Of a DNA stretch of 64,000 bases, positions 47,937 through 56,467 are shown in pieces (the stretch's first letter is position 1; the number at the start of each line of letters is the position of its first letter). The position numbers and the translations under genes were made by a program. The notes beneath the pieces were generated by a model that did not search any database, had not been told where the DNA came from, and saw only the letters and a list, made by a program, of their open reading frames with translations. This DNA is from Microbulbifer sp. VAAF005 (GTDB lineage Bacteria > Pseudomonadota > Gammaproteobacteria > Pseudomonadales > Cellvibrionaceae): NCBI RefSeq assembly GCF_030012985.1, contig NZ_CP120233.1:1843001-1907000 (forward strand), given 5' to 3'.

Positions 47937-48953
47937 ATGGCTATCAGAATCCTATCTGTTGATGGCGGGGGAATCCGAGGAGTCTTACCTGGTCAGATAT
48001 TGGTATCTCTTGAACACAAGCTAAAGATGAAGTCAGGTAATCCAGATGCCAAAATAGGCGAATATTTCGACTTGATAGCGGGAACAAGTACCGGCGCAAT
48101 ATTGGGCGCTGCATATATCTGTCCTAACAAGAATGGAAAACCAAAATTTTCTGCCCAGGATGCTGTCAGCCTCTACCTTAAGGAAGGCGAGAAGGTATTT
48201 GGCTCAGGCTCATGGCCTTTTCTAGAAAAGTTAAAGTTATTGAAGGAGGAAAAGTACTGTTCCATGGAGTTGGACAGGGTTTTATCGCAATTCTTTGGGA
48301 AAATTAAACTTAGTAATCTATTAAAGCCCTGCTGCTTTGTTTCCTATGATATCAAAAAGCGGGAACAAATCATTTTTAGGCAACATTGTGCCATAGTAAA
48401 GAATGAAGACTTTCTGGTTAAAGACCTTCTACTGGGAAGCACCGCAGTACCAACCTATTTTGAGCCAGCACGCATCTTTTCACTCCCCCCATCCAACAAT
48501 AAATATGTCTTAATTGATGGCGGCATGGTAGCCAGTGATCCTGCTTTATGCGCCTACTCCGAAGCCATAAAATTCAGCGGGGTCTCTGGGATGAAGGATA
48601 TGGTTATTGTATCTCTGGGTACTGGCAGGCAACTTTCAGGATACAAATACAAGGAGGTTAAAGATTGGGGGATACTCAATTGGGCAAGGCCCGCCATTGA
48701 TATCGCCGTAAATGGAAGCGCGCAAATGGTTCATTACTATATGAAGCAAATTTCTTCTACCGTAGAGAATTCAAATTACTACCGGATACAACCGAAGCTT
48801 TACACTGCTGATTCAGCTATGGACAATTCGACACCAGAAAACCTGAAGAAGTTAAAAAAAGCGGGAGAGAGGAATGCAGAGTATTTTGATAAAGAGCTGG
48901 AAGAAATAGCTACTATATTAGTCAACAACCAAGGGAGCCATAGGTATCAGTAA
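47937..48953 (+). CDS. Patatin-like phospholipase, soluble
   Basis: A 338-residue lipid acyl hydrolase with no signal peptide. The oxyanion loop is DGGGIRGVLPG (9-19), the nucleophile S51 lies in GTSTG (49-53), and the catalytic Asp is D194 in LIDGGMV. All are intact. The close N-terminal fit to DGGGIRG patatins of the CapV/CBASS kind is of interest, but there is no nucleotide cyclase or helper gene beside it. AAGAAGAG precedes the ATG. It converges with the aconitase gene. Confidence 0.9.
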   Translation: MAIRILSVDGGGIRGVLPGQILVSLEHKLKMKSGNPDAKIGEYFDLIAGTSTGAILGAAYICPNKNGKPKFSAQDAVSLYLKEGEKVFGSGSWPFLEKLKLLKEEKYCSMELDRVLSQFFGKIKLSNLLKPCCFVSYDIKKREQIIFRQHCAIVKNEDFLVKDLLLGSTAVPTYFEPARIFSLPPSNNKYVLIDGGMVASDPALCAYSEAIKFSGVSGMKDMVIVSLGTGRQLSGYKYKEVKDWGILNWARPAIDIAVNGSAQMVHYYMKQISSTVENSNYYRIQPKLYTADSAMDNSTPENLKKLKKAGERNAEYFDKELEEIATILVNNQGSHRYQ

Positions 48954-49009
48954 TGCTACTGATCGGGACCAGCGCTGGCTTTATCAAATTACAGACATAG
49001 AAAGTCATA

Positions 49010-50956
49010 CTACTTATCAGAGCTTAGGTATTTTTCTCGAACCTGGTTAATCATACCTCCGGCTTCAAGTACTTCAATTTCGTCCTTAGCCAAATCACTC
49101 CGCAAGTTAATACACTCTCCAGATGATTTAATTATCAATTTAATTGAACTGCTTAACTTTATCTGTGCAATTGGATTGTCCATTTCAAGAGCTACACCCT
49201 GCTCAAGCCGATCGTAATCATCAAATTCTTCAAATAGCAATGGCAGTACACCAAAGTTAATAAGATTACGCCGGTGTATACGGGCCATACTTTTTGCAAT
49301 TATGCACCTTACCCCAAGAAAGCGTGAAGATACTGCCGCATGCTCACGGCTGGAGCCTTGTCCATAATTCTCACCACCGACAACAAAACAGTCTCCATTG
49401 AGCTTCACTGCCCGATCATAAAACGATTCATCGATTCGTGAGAATGTATAACGGCTGATGGCAGGGATATTTGAGCGTAGCGGTAAGATTTCTGCTCCAG
49501 CAGGTAATATTTCATCAGTGGAAACATTGTCCCCTGCTTTCAGCAATAATGGGCCAGTTAAAACTTCCGGTAGTTTTTCAAAATCAGGAAGGGGCTTGAT
49601 ATTTGGCCCTTTGATCAACTCAACTGCTACTGGGATTTCTTGAGGCGGCTGCAGTAACGGACGTATATCAGGTAGATATTCCGGCTCATGGAAGCTAGGG
49701 TAGTCCATATCCAGGTCACGAGGGTCAGTGATCACCCCTCTTAACGCACTGGCAGTGGCCACTTCGGGGCTGCATAAATAGACTTGGTCGTCTGCGGTGC
49801 CTGAGCGGCCACGGAAGTTACGTGGGACCGTACGCAAGCTGATACCACCACTGGCGGGGGCCTGCCCCATGCCGATACAGCCACCGCACCCAGTTTGATG
49901 CAAGCGAGCTCCCGCTTGTAGCAATTTTGTCAGATCTCCACTCCGACTAAGCTCTTCGAGCAACTGACGTGAGGTTGGGTTGATGTCAAAGGAAACGTCA
50001 TCGGCTATTCTGCGACCTGAAACCACGCGTGCGGGTATCGCAAAGTCTCTCAACCCTGGGTTGGCAGAAGATCCAATATAGCTCTGATAGATAGGACGGC
50101 CCTCCACTTCACGGACTGTCACGACTTTGTCTGGGCTTGATGGACAAGCAATTAACGGCTCGAGGTTTGATAAATCAATAGTATCTTCTTCGTCATAACC
50201 CGCGCCTTCATCGGCCGTCATTTCGACAAAGTCGTTTTCACGATGCTGCTGCTTTAGGAAAGCCCTTACTGCTTCATCGGCAGGAAAGACGCTGGTGGTA
50301 GCGCCCATTTCCTGTCCCATATTGGCGATCACATGGCGATCCATCGCTGTCAATTTATCCAGGCCGGGGCCGTAATATTCAACAATCTTGTTAACACAGC
50401 CCTTAACAGACTGCCGACGCAACATTTCCAGAATGATGTTCTTAGCGCTAATCCATGGCGGCAGCTCACCTTCGAGCTTCACACCGAGTATTTTTGGCAT
50501 TTTCAGTGCAAAGGGGACCCCAGCGATGGCCATTGCTACCTGTAAGCCACCGGCACCAATCGCCAGCATCCCCATAGAACCCGCTGCACAAGTATGGCTA
50601 TCGGCGCCAAGTAATGTCTTACCGGGCACATCGAAACAAGCCATCTGTACTGGATGGCTGACACCATTACCGGGCCGCGAAAACCAAATTCCAAATTTAC
50701 GACAGGCACTTTGCAGGAATATATGATCGTCGGCGTTTTTAAAATCCGTCTGTAACAGGTTATGGTCTACATATTGTGCTGAAAGCTCGGTCTTGATTTG
50801 AGACAAACCAAGTGCCTCAAGCTCCAACATAATAAGTGTTCCCGTCCCATCCTGAGCTAGCGTCTGATCGATCTTTATCTCTATTGGGCTGCCAGGCTCC
50901 ATTGATCCACTCACAAGGTGGCTTTGGATAAGTTTCTGCGCAAGATTCATAGGCAT
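49010..50956 (-). CDS. Aconitate hydratase, Aquifex-type
   Basis: A 648-residue iron-sulfur hydratase. The N-terminal LLGADSHTCAAGSMGMLAIGAGG and the HQTGCGGCIGMG block (C357, C360) are aconitase cluster signatures; the swivel domain with YGQGSSREHAA follows near residue 560. The short length and layout fit the putative aconitase group first noted in Aquifex, rather than AcnA (about 890) or AcnB (about 865). The segment that normally reads GSCTN is GSSAN here (295-299), so one cluster cysteine is not at its usual place. The core copy of the TCA aconitase is presumably elsewhere. The MITE lies 70 bases upstream. Confidence 0.87.
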   Translation of the reverse strand: MPMNLAQKLIQSHLVSGSMEPGSPIEIKIDQTLAQDGTGTLIMLELEALGLSQIKTELSAQYVDHNLLQTDFKNADDHIFLQSACRKFGIWFSRPGNGVSHPVQMACFDVPGKTLLGADSHTCAAGSMGMLAIGAGGLQVAMAIAGVPFALKMPKILGVKLEGELPPWISAKNIILEMLRRQSVKGCVNKIVEYYGPGLDKLTAMDRHVIANMGQEMGATTSVFPADEAVRAFLKQQHRENDFVEMTADEGAGYDEEDTIDLSNLEPLIACPSSPDKVVTVREVEGRPIYQSYIGSSANPGLRDFAIPARVVSGRRIADDVSFDINPTSRQLLEELSRSGDLTKLLQAGARLHQTGCGGCIGMGQAPASGGISLRTVPRNFRGRSGTADDQVYLCSPEVATASALRGVITDPRDLDMDYPSFHEPEYLPDIRPLLQPPQEIPVAVELIKGPNIKPLPDFEKLPEVLTGPLLLKAGDNVSTDEILPAGAEILPLRSNIPAISRYTFSRIDESFYDRAVKLNGDCFVVGGENYGQGSSREHAAVSSRFLGVRCIIAKSMARIHRRNLINFGVLPLLFEEFDDYDRLEQGVALEMDNPIAQIKLSSSIKLIIKSSGECINLRSDLAKDEIEVLEAGGMINQVREKYLSSDK

Positions 50957-51029
50957 AAAGGGATACCCGGTGAGTGAGCTGGAGCTTTCTAGTATTGATA
51001 TAACTAGATCTTGATCATTGTAGCTCTAG

Positions 51030-51292
51030 GGAGCCTCTGAATAACTCCGTGACGCCTCTGGCATGCAGAGCGGTTCACAATCAAGGCGCGGCTTCGCAGG
51101 AATGTCTAGACCTTTCAAGAAGTCGCAACGCAGAGTGTGAATCGCTCTGCAAGCCCCGAAGGGCGGGCCTTGAAGGCCACAGCTGCTGCGTTGCAGCTCT
51201 TGCAAAGGGCTACGGCCATTCCCTGCGAGCTGCGTCTAACATCGGCAGCCTTCAAGGCCCGCAGAGGCATTACGGAGTTATTCAGAGGCTCC
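51030..51292. mobile_element. MITE copy 1 (263 bp), IS5-type target duplication
   Basis: The element starts and ends with GGAGCCTCTGAATAACTCCG in inverted orientation; the match continues to about 31 bp with two mismatches. It is flanked by CTAG at 51026-51029 and 51293-51296. It has no transposase gene. Two internal inverted repeats are clear: 51065-51079 with 51136-51150 (one mismatch) and 51165-51177 with 51248-51260 (13 bp, perfect). It lies 70 bases upstream of the aconitase start. The remaining DNA to 51577 holds nothing that I recognise. Confidence 0.92.
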
Positions 51293-51577
51293 CTAGCCTC
51301 CTCGGCTGAAGCACCGTTATAGCTGCAGGACTATGTAAGCGCCAATGCTATATCCACGGACTCTTAGTAGCCCTAACATACGCTAGCGCTACCTGAACCG
51401 TTTGCTTCCGCAGTTTTGTAATCTCTGAAAAATGACTGAGTATATGCAGCCACATACGGTCGATAGGGGAGTAATTACTAGAAGATAGGGGTTTAATTCA
51501 ATCCAGAACTTCTATTTAATCAGTCAAAATAAAAAGTATTCTTCGGAAAGATACAATTTCCCAAGATTGGCAATTGT

Positions 51578-52234
51578 TTATGGATTCAGCTCACACACAA
51601 TTATATTAATTTTCTTCTCCACAAGCTGCCCTGTATTACTTTCTCCATACTCACTGTGCTTCCCGCGGGATACAACTTTAAACCCAGTATCAGACAATTG
51701 GGTACAAATATCACCCTCATCAAACAGCCTGAATCCATATTGAGTGAACGGTATATTTTGCATAAAAGATTTATCGCCAAAAGCCAGGCATAACTTTCCT
51801 TTAGGTGCTAGTACTCTGGAGATCTCTGCTAGATGATTTTTTAGGGTGTCCCAAAAGTATATTGTGTGTACGGCTAGAACCTTATCGAACTGTTTATCGG
51901 CAAACGGCAGGCTTTCTGAGCTACCAACTAAAAAGTCCATTTGCCCCGACTCTATATATTCAAAATTTAGACCCTTTGCGGTTGCAACCATATCGCTCGA
52001 CCAATCAATACCGGTATAGCGGACACAAGATCCCTTACGAATTACGTCGACTGCAAATTTGCCATTGCCCGGACCAATTTCTAGAACAGAATCACCATCT
52101 ACCACATTGAGAGCTGTTAAAGCGGCAAGATTCGTTGCTTCATTCGCTTTGTTCATTTGTTGCGCGGTTTCTGAGGCCAATGTACCAGATGGTTTTCTAA
52201 GCTGCTCAGCAACAAGCTTTGGATCTTTTGACAT
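51578..52234 (-). CDS. Class I SAM-dependent methyltransferase
   Basis: A 218-residue soluble protein of the UbiE/Methyltransf_11 type. Motif I is SVLEIGPGNGKFA, then YTGIDWSSDM, the middle region SSESLPFADKQFDKVLAVHTIYFW, and EISRVLAPKGKLCLAF. The target is unknown. An AAGGA ribosome site precedes the ATG. It lies downstream of a DUF4345 gene but a hairpin separates them. Confidence 0.85.
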   Translation of the reverse strand: MSKDPKLVAEQLRKPSGTLASETAQQMNKANEATNLAALTALNVVDGDSVLEIGPGNGKFAVDVIRKGSCVRYTGIDWSSDMVATAKGLNFEYIESGQMDFLVGSSESLPFADKQFDKVLAVHTIYFWDTLKNHLAEISRVLAPKGKLCLAFGDKSFMQNIPFTQYGFRLFDEGDICTQLSDTGFKVVSRGKHSEYGESNTGQLVEKKINIIVCELNP

Positions 52235-52402
52235 TACTATTCCTTCAGCGTCAAAAATAAAATACTAACCAGATAATTTATTCTTTAAATTAACCAATCA
52301 CTACCTGGGTAACCGTTTTGTTTTGAACATACATGTAAAATACAACTTATTCTACACTACCCTTTTGCTCAATATCTATCTCGATTACATTAGGTAAAAT
52401 AG

Positions 52403-52440
52403 GGGCAGGCAGAATACCTATTAAGATATTCTGCCTGCCC
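52403..52440 (-). terminator. Perfect 14-bp hairpin
   Basis: GGGCAGGCAGAATA and TATTCTGCCTGCCC pair perfectly around a ten-base loop. On the minus strand it lies 139 bases after the DUF4345 stop, and CTATTTTACC follows, so it is most likely the terminator of that unit. A small-RNA role cannot be excluded. The rest of 52235-52578 shows no gene. Confidence 0.6.
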
Positions 52441-52578
52441 ATCTCAGTATTTCCTACAATGCAAATCACTTCAATATGAAAATTTGTTTTTTAAGTACCC
52501 CTATCCAAAATAGATTGCAAATTAAGCAAACTAGAACTTGTTATCTTTAATTTGGTTAGATTGCACTTATAACGACAT

Positions 52579-52974
52579 TTAAGCATCCGTAGTATGTTCC
52601 ATGAGCTTGCAAGCAATTATCATAATGACAGTAGCCACAATTGTTGGGACCACTGTAGGGATAAGTTCTGGATAAGATCCATCAATAAAATAGCCTACTA
52701 ATCGGCCAACCAGAACCAACATCAATGCAATAAATCCAACCATAATATAGTCCACGTTAGATCTTATCGCTCCAAGAAGAACCATTGCCCAAATTGCGAT
52801 TGTTGTCCCACCCCAAAGAGAGCGAATACTCGATAGCCCACTCACAGAATCAATAGGTTCGATAAATGTGTGGGTCAGCATGACAGATGGACTGATCATA
52901 AGAACCAATCCAGTCCCCACAAAGAATAGCGCTAAGATACCTAAAATACACCGTCCAATAGTTGCCTTCGCCAT
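52579..52974 (-). CDS. DUF4345-like membrane protein
   Basis: A 131-residue protein with four helices. ILALFFVGTGLVLMISPSVML, the following GLSSIRSLWGGTTIAIWAMVLLGA and GFIALMLVLVGRLVGYFIDG resemble the DUF4345 family. The function is unknown. The ATG at 52974 is preferred over a longer frame to 53016. It is divergent from a WYL-type regulator with 98 bases between starts, which may control it. Confidence 0.7.
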   Translation of the reverse strand: MAKATIGRCILGILALFFVGTGLVLMISPSVMLTHTFIEPIDSVSGLSSIRSLWGGTTIAIWAMVLLGAIRSNVDYIMVGFIALMLVLVGRLVGYFIDGSYPELIPTVVPTIVATVIMIIACKLMEHTTDA

Positions 52975-53072
52975 ATACCCAAAACCTCCAATCAATTTGT
53001 AATCATTCAAAATCATCGAACGAGGTATAGGATATGGATAAATATGACACTATATGGCATATTTTGATAACT

Positions 53073-53801
53073 ATGCGCACATCTACCCTCTCACGAATAG
53101 ATAGACTTGAAGTTATCACCGCCCGATTAAAGTCGGACGAACCCATCACGATTGGTGAAATTGCCAAGGAAGTGGGCGTTAGCATTCGGACGCTGAATCG
53201 AGATATAGAGGTGTTGAGAAGTCGAGGCTTGCCGATTGAAACGGATGTGGGGCGCGGTGGTGGAATCCGTTTGGACCAGCGCTGGGGCGTTGGTCGTGTC
53301 AACTTAAACTATACGGAGGCTGTTGACCTGATGATTAGTTTGGCTATTGCTGAACAGATGAAGTCCCCCCTCTTTATGGCACACCTAAGTAGCATCCGCC
53401 ACAAGGTAATGGCTTCCTTTTCATCGTCCATGAAAAGTAAAGTGAATGGTATAAAGGCACGTATCATCATCGGAAAATCGGCTTCCGAGGTTGTGCTCTC
53501 AAATTTCTTAACTCCAAAGCGTAAAACTGTCGAGAAGCTCCACCAGGCTTTCTTAATGCTTCAACGTATAAAGATCACCTACTGTGACGAAAGCGGAAAA
53601 GAAACACTACGAACTATTGAACCCCATTACCTCTTTCTTAGTTATCCCGTATGGTACATCCTAGCCTGGGACAAGCTCCGTGAGGATATTCGGGTATTTC
53701 GCTGTGACAGGATTAGGAAAATTCAGGCTCTGAATGAAGACTTCAAGCTAATTCCACTTATTAAATTTAAAAATAAGAGAGATAAAATACCTCCATCTTA
53801 A
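53073..53801 (+). CDS. HTH/WYL-type transcriptional regulator (YafY-like)
   Basis: A 242-residue regulator. The N-terminal winged helix (residues 1-60) includes ITIGEIAKEVGVSIRTLNRDIEVLRSRGLPIE, seen as a pattern. The C-terminal part has HYLFLSYPVWYILAWDKLREDIRVFRCDRI, the WYL-like ligand domain. Such proteins bind nucleic acids or small ligands. It diverges from the DUF4345 gene. The ATG at 53073 gives the family start; another ATG at 53034 is in frame. Confidence 0.85.
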   Translation: MRTSTLSRIDRLEVITARLKSDEPITIGEIAKEVGVSIRTLNRDIEVLRSRGLPIETDVGRGGGIRLDQRWGVGRVNLNYTEAVDLMISLAIAEQMKSPLFMAHLSSIRHKVMASFSSSMKSKVNGIKARIIIGKSASEVVLSNFLTPKRKTVEKLHQAFLMLQRIKITYCDESGKETLRTIEPHYLFLSYPVWYILAWDKLREDIRVFRCDRIRKIQALNEDFKLIPLIKFKNKRDKIPPS

Positions 53802-54082
53802 GGTCATTTTTTTTAAACTTCATCGAAAACCACCTTAGAGCAGTATAATTAATAAGCCTTATATTTAGCCAAGGGCGATAACAAATAAATTGTATACGTT
53901 ACTATATGTACTGACGATACAAGTCCAAGAAACCCACAGAGTTGACCTATTAATTTGACTTGTAGCGAGATACATATTTGCATAGCTCTATAAGTATGGC
54001 TAGGATGGCTGCCAACCATTAACTCCATCGCCTAAAACAAAGAAGCCTCTTAATTTAGGTATAGGTACATGAGGATAGCCAT

Positions 54083-54763
54083 TTGAATCCTAGGTCACTT
54101 TTCTTTTGGTTCTGCGGCTTATCGGCAATCATTATTCTTGGATTCACACCAAGTTATGTTATGGCATACCGAAACCTATCCACAATGCATCATATCCATG
54201 GAATAGTTTCCCTTCTGTGGATTGGAATCATGTGCTTACAGTCTTATTTAATGCTCAAAGGGAGCACATCTCTTCATAAATATCTAGGTTGGCTGTCAGT
54301 TGTCGTTGCCACAATATTTATAGGCACTTCATACTGGGCATTTTTCAGCACTATTGAATCAACCTTAGAGAAGAGTGAAATATTTAAACTTGTATATTGG
54401 GTTGACTTATTCTTATTACCACTTTTTGTATTCTCTCTGTTATCCGGATTCCAGTACCGAAAGTCTCCCCAAAAGCATATGCTCTGCATGATGCTGAGCT
54501 TGGTAGCTATACTACCGCCGGGACTAGGAAGGCTTATCTACGGTTTATTCCTATTTCCCTTCAATGCTCCTATTAGGTATTTTTACGAGCCTATGATGCT
54601 AACCACCATAGGAATACTAATATACTTAGGAATTCGTGAGCAATGGAGATTTGGTCAAATAAAAGTGGCTCTTGGGGTAACTACATGCTCATTTATCACT
54701 TCCTATTGGGTAGTCAATATGGGATTTTTTGAGAGTGGGGTAAGATGGATTTTGAGCACTTAA
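54083..54763 (+). CDS. Membrane protein, unknown function (cytochrome b-like helices)
   Basis: A 226-residue protein with six or seven helices. Several His residues sit in or near helices (MHHIHGIVSLLW, SLHKYLGWLSVV, KHMLCMMLSLV), a pattern seen in DUF2306-like or other heme-b membrane proteins. I cannot name the family firmly. The start is TTG with GAGGA eight bases upstream. It lies alone between two AT-rich gaps (53802-54082 and 54764-55027) with nothing recognised in them. Confidence 0.6.
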   Translation: MNPRSLFFWFCGLSAIIILGFTPSYVMAYRNLSTMHHIHGIVSLLWIGIMCLQSYLMLKGSTSLHKYLGWLSVVVATIFIGTSYWAFFSTIESTLEKSEIFKLVYWVDLFLLPLFVFSLLSGFQYRKSPQKHMLCMMLSLVAILPPGLGRLIYGLFLFPFNAPIRYFYEPMMLTTIGILIYLGIREQWRFGQIKVALGVTTCSFITSYWVVNMGFFESGVRWILST

Positions 54764-55027
54764 TGTTGACTCCATTTTGTTCCACTAACAATTTATCTCA
54801 TTAAATATTGGGACATTCTTGACGGCATACTACTTCTTAGTTAGACGAATAATTAGCACGCTATTCCCAAAACTCCATCCTTTCGCATACCAATAGAAAA
54901 GAACAGATCAAAAATGCAACTACAAAGATAATAAAGATAGTCTTGGAACTATAAGAGCGGTGATTTACTCTACCTACAGGAACTTTAGCCCAAAGCTATT
55001 TTATACGCACTCAAAAAGGAAGCAGAG

Positions 55028-55345
55028 ATGCCAGGCAGTTACCCAAGCAAAATTAAGGAATTACCTCCCTACGATGGTCGCTTTGATGCTTACAAGCTTA
55101 AGGCAGAAAACAGTGATGTTCTTTTCGCATCATATCCAGCTGGAACGTCCATTCCACCCCATTCACATGACACAGATAATCATGGCGTTATCACAAAGGG
55201 GGAACTAATACTCACCATGAATGGTGACACCCAACGGATTGGCATTGGACAGTGGTACCACGTACCGGCAAATGTAGAGCACTCCGCGACTTTTGAAGTC
55301 GAAACAGATGAAATTGAATTTTGGTTTAAAGATAAAACAAGCTAA
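55028..55345 (+). CDS. Cupin-domain protein
   Basis: A 105-residue single-domain cupin. Motif 1 is PPHSHDTDNHGVITKGE (His, His, His, Glu metal ligands) and motif 2 is QWYHVPANVEHSA. It may bind a metal and a small acid; the role is unknown. AAGGAAGCAGAG precedes the ATG. Confidence 0.85.
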   Translation: MPGSYPSKIKELPPYDGRFDAYKLKAENSDVLFASYPAGTSIPPHSHDTDNHGVITKGELILTMNGDTQRIGIGQWYHVPANVEHSATFEVETDEIEFWFKDKTS

Positions 55346-55447
55346 ATCTCTACACGCACATAAACTAAGAGCTTTAAAAGCCAAGTCGGCAACCTGTAGA
55401 TGCAGTGTAATTTATCATGAAATAGAGCTGTACATGCAGCTCGAAGA

Positions 55448-55478
55448 AGGACTTTAGGCTTATAAAGCCTAAAGTCCT
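55448..55478. terminator. Perfect 14-bp hairpin after the cupin gene
   Basis: AGGACTTTAGGCTT and AAGCCTAAAGTCCT pair around ATA. It lies between the cupin gene and the 3' end of the convergent isochorismatase remnant, so it can end both transcripts, though no T-run follows. Confidence 0.65.
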
Positions 55479-55537
55479 GATCGGTAAAGATATAGCAGTA
55501 TCGCGTGTGGCTTAACTCTAAGATGCTGGCAAGTTAA

Positions 55538-56353
55538 TTACTTTGCTAAGTATTCGTCAGCACTGATCACCTCTGCATAGGCAAATTGCAGTGCTGCCAT
55601 ATAAGCTGCATGTATATGTGCAGCAGGAACATCGACGCCATTGAAGTACATGTCCCGACTGGCACAGGCATCATGAATAACGGTATTTTCATAGCCAAAG
55701 TCACTTGCCGCTCGGGTGATGGCATCGATACACATATGGCTCATCGCACCGACAATGACCAATTTATTAACACCTAGGGAGCCTCTGAATAACTCCATGA
55801 TACCTCTGGCATGCAGAGCGGTTCACAATCAAGGCGCGGCTTCGCAGGAATGTCTAGACCTTTCAAGAAGTCGCAACGCGGAGTGTGAATCGCTCTGCAA
55901 GCCCCGAAGGGCGGGCCTTGAAGGCCACAGCTGCTGCGTTGCAGCTCTTGCAAAGGGCTACGGCCATTCGCGGCGAGCTGCGCCTAACATCTGCAGCCTT
56001 CAAGACCCGCAGAGGCATTACGGAGTTATTCAGAGGCTCCCTAGCTCATCCAAGTGCTTTTTAAGATCCGTACCTTTGAAACTGTTAACTTCATTCTTGA
56101 GTACTACCGGCTCACCTTCAACAGGCAGAAGGCTTTTGTGAATTTTCGCACCCTCACTACCAGCAATAAAGAATGGAGCATCCTCACTGAGAAATTCATG
56201 GCAAACATGAATAACTGGCCACTGTTTTTTGCGAAACTCAGCCAGCACTTTTACGGCTTGGTTTGACGCTTGGCCAATGCCTTCAAGAGTCCACTTTCCG
56301 CCTTCAAAATAGTCGTTTTGCATATCGACGATGATTAGCGCTGTCTTGCTCAT
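55538..56353 (-). pseudogene. Isochorismatase-family cysteine hydrolase, split by a MITE
   Basis: The N-terminal part (56042-56353, 104 codons) begins MSKTALIIVDMQNDYFEGG with the catalytic Asp, and has VLKNEVNSF with the Lys. The C-terminal part (55538-55774) begins GVNKLVIVGAMSHMCIDA with the catalytic Cys. Between them are the 263-bp MITE and one extra CTAG. Removing these joins LDEL to GVNKL in frame and restores a 182-residue protein, the normal length. As it stands the N-part stops two codons into the MITE. The start ATG 56353 has AAAGGA. It diverges from a GlxA-type regulator, a usual partner. Confidence 0.92.
55778..56040. mobile_element. MITE copy 2 (263 bp), inside the isochorismatase gene
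   Basis: It has the same length, terminal repeats and internal layout as copy 1, with about nine base differences by eye. CTAG flanks it at 55774-55777 and 56041-56044. It has no transposase. The 13-bp right internal repeat has one mismatch here that copy 1 lacks. Confidence 0.93.
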
Positions 56354-56467
56354 AAGATTGTCCTTTGGGTGTGTCTTTAAAATGTACAAGCGCATGTTAG
56401 GGCGATGGGCTAAGATACAGACGTGGCAAGACCGACATAAAACAGGCAAGAACTGACAGGGGGGCTA

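Noticed and set aside
51049..51309. A coding frame of about 86 codons within the MITE (also at copy 2)
   Set aside because: It arises from the GC-rich stems, has no transposase motif and changes between copies without codon bias.
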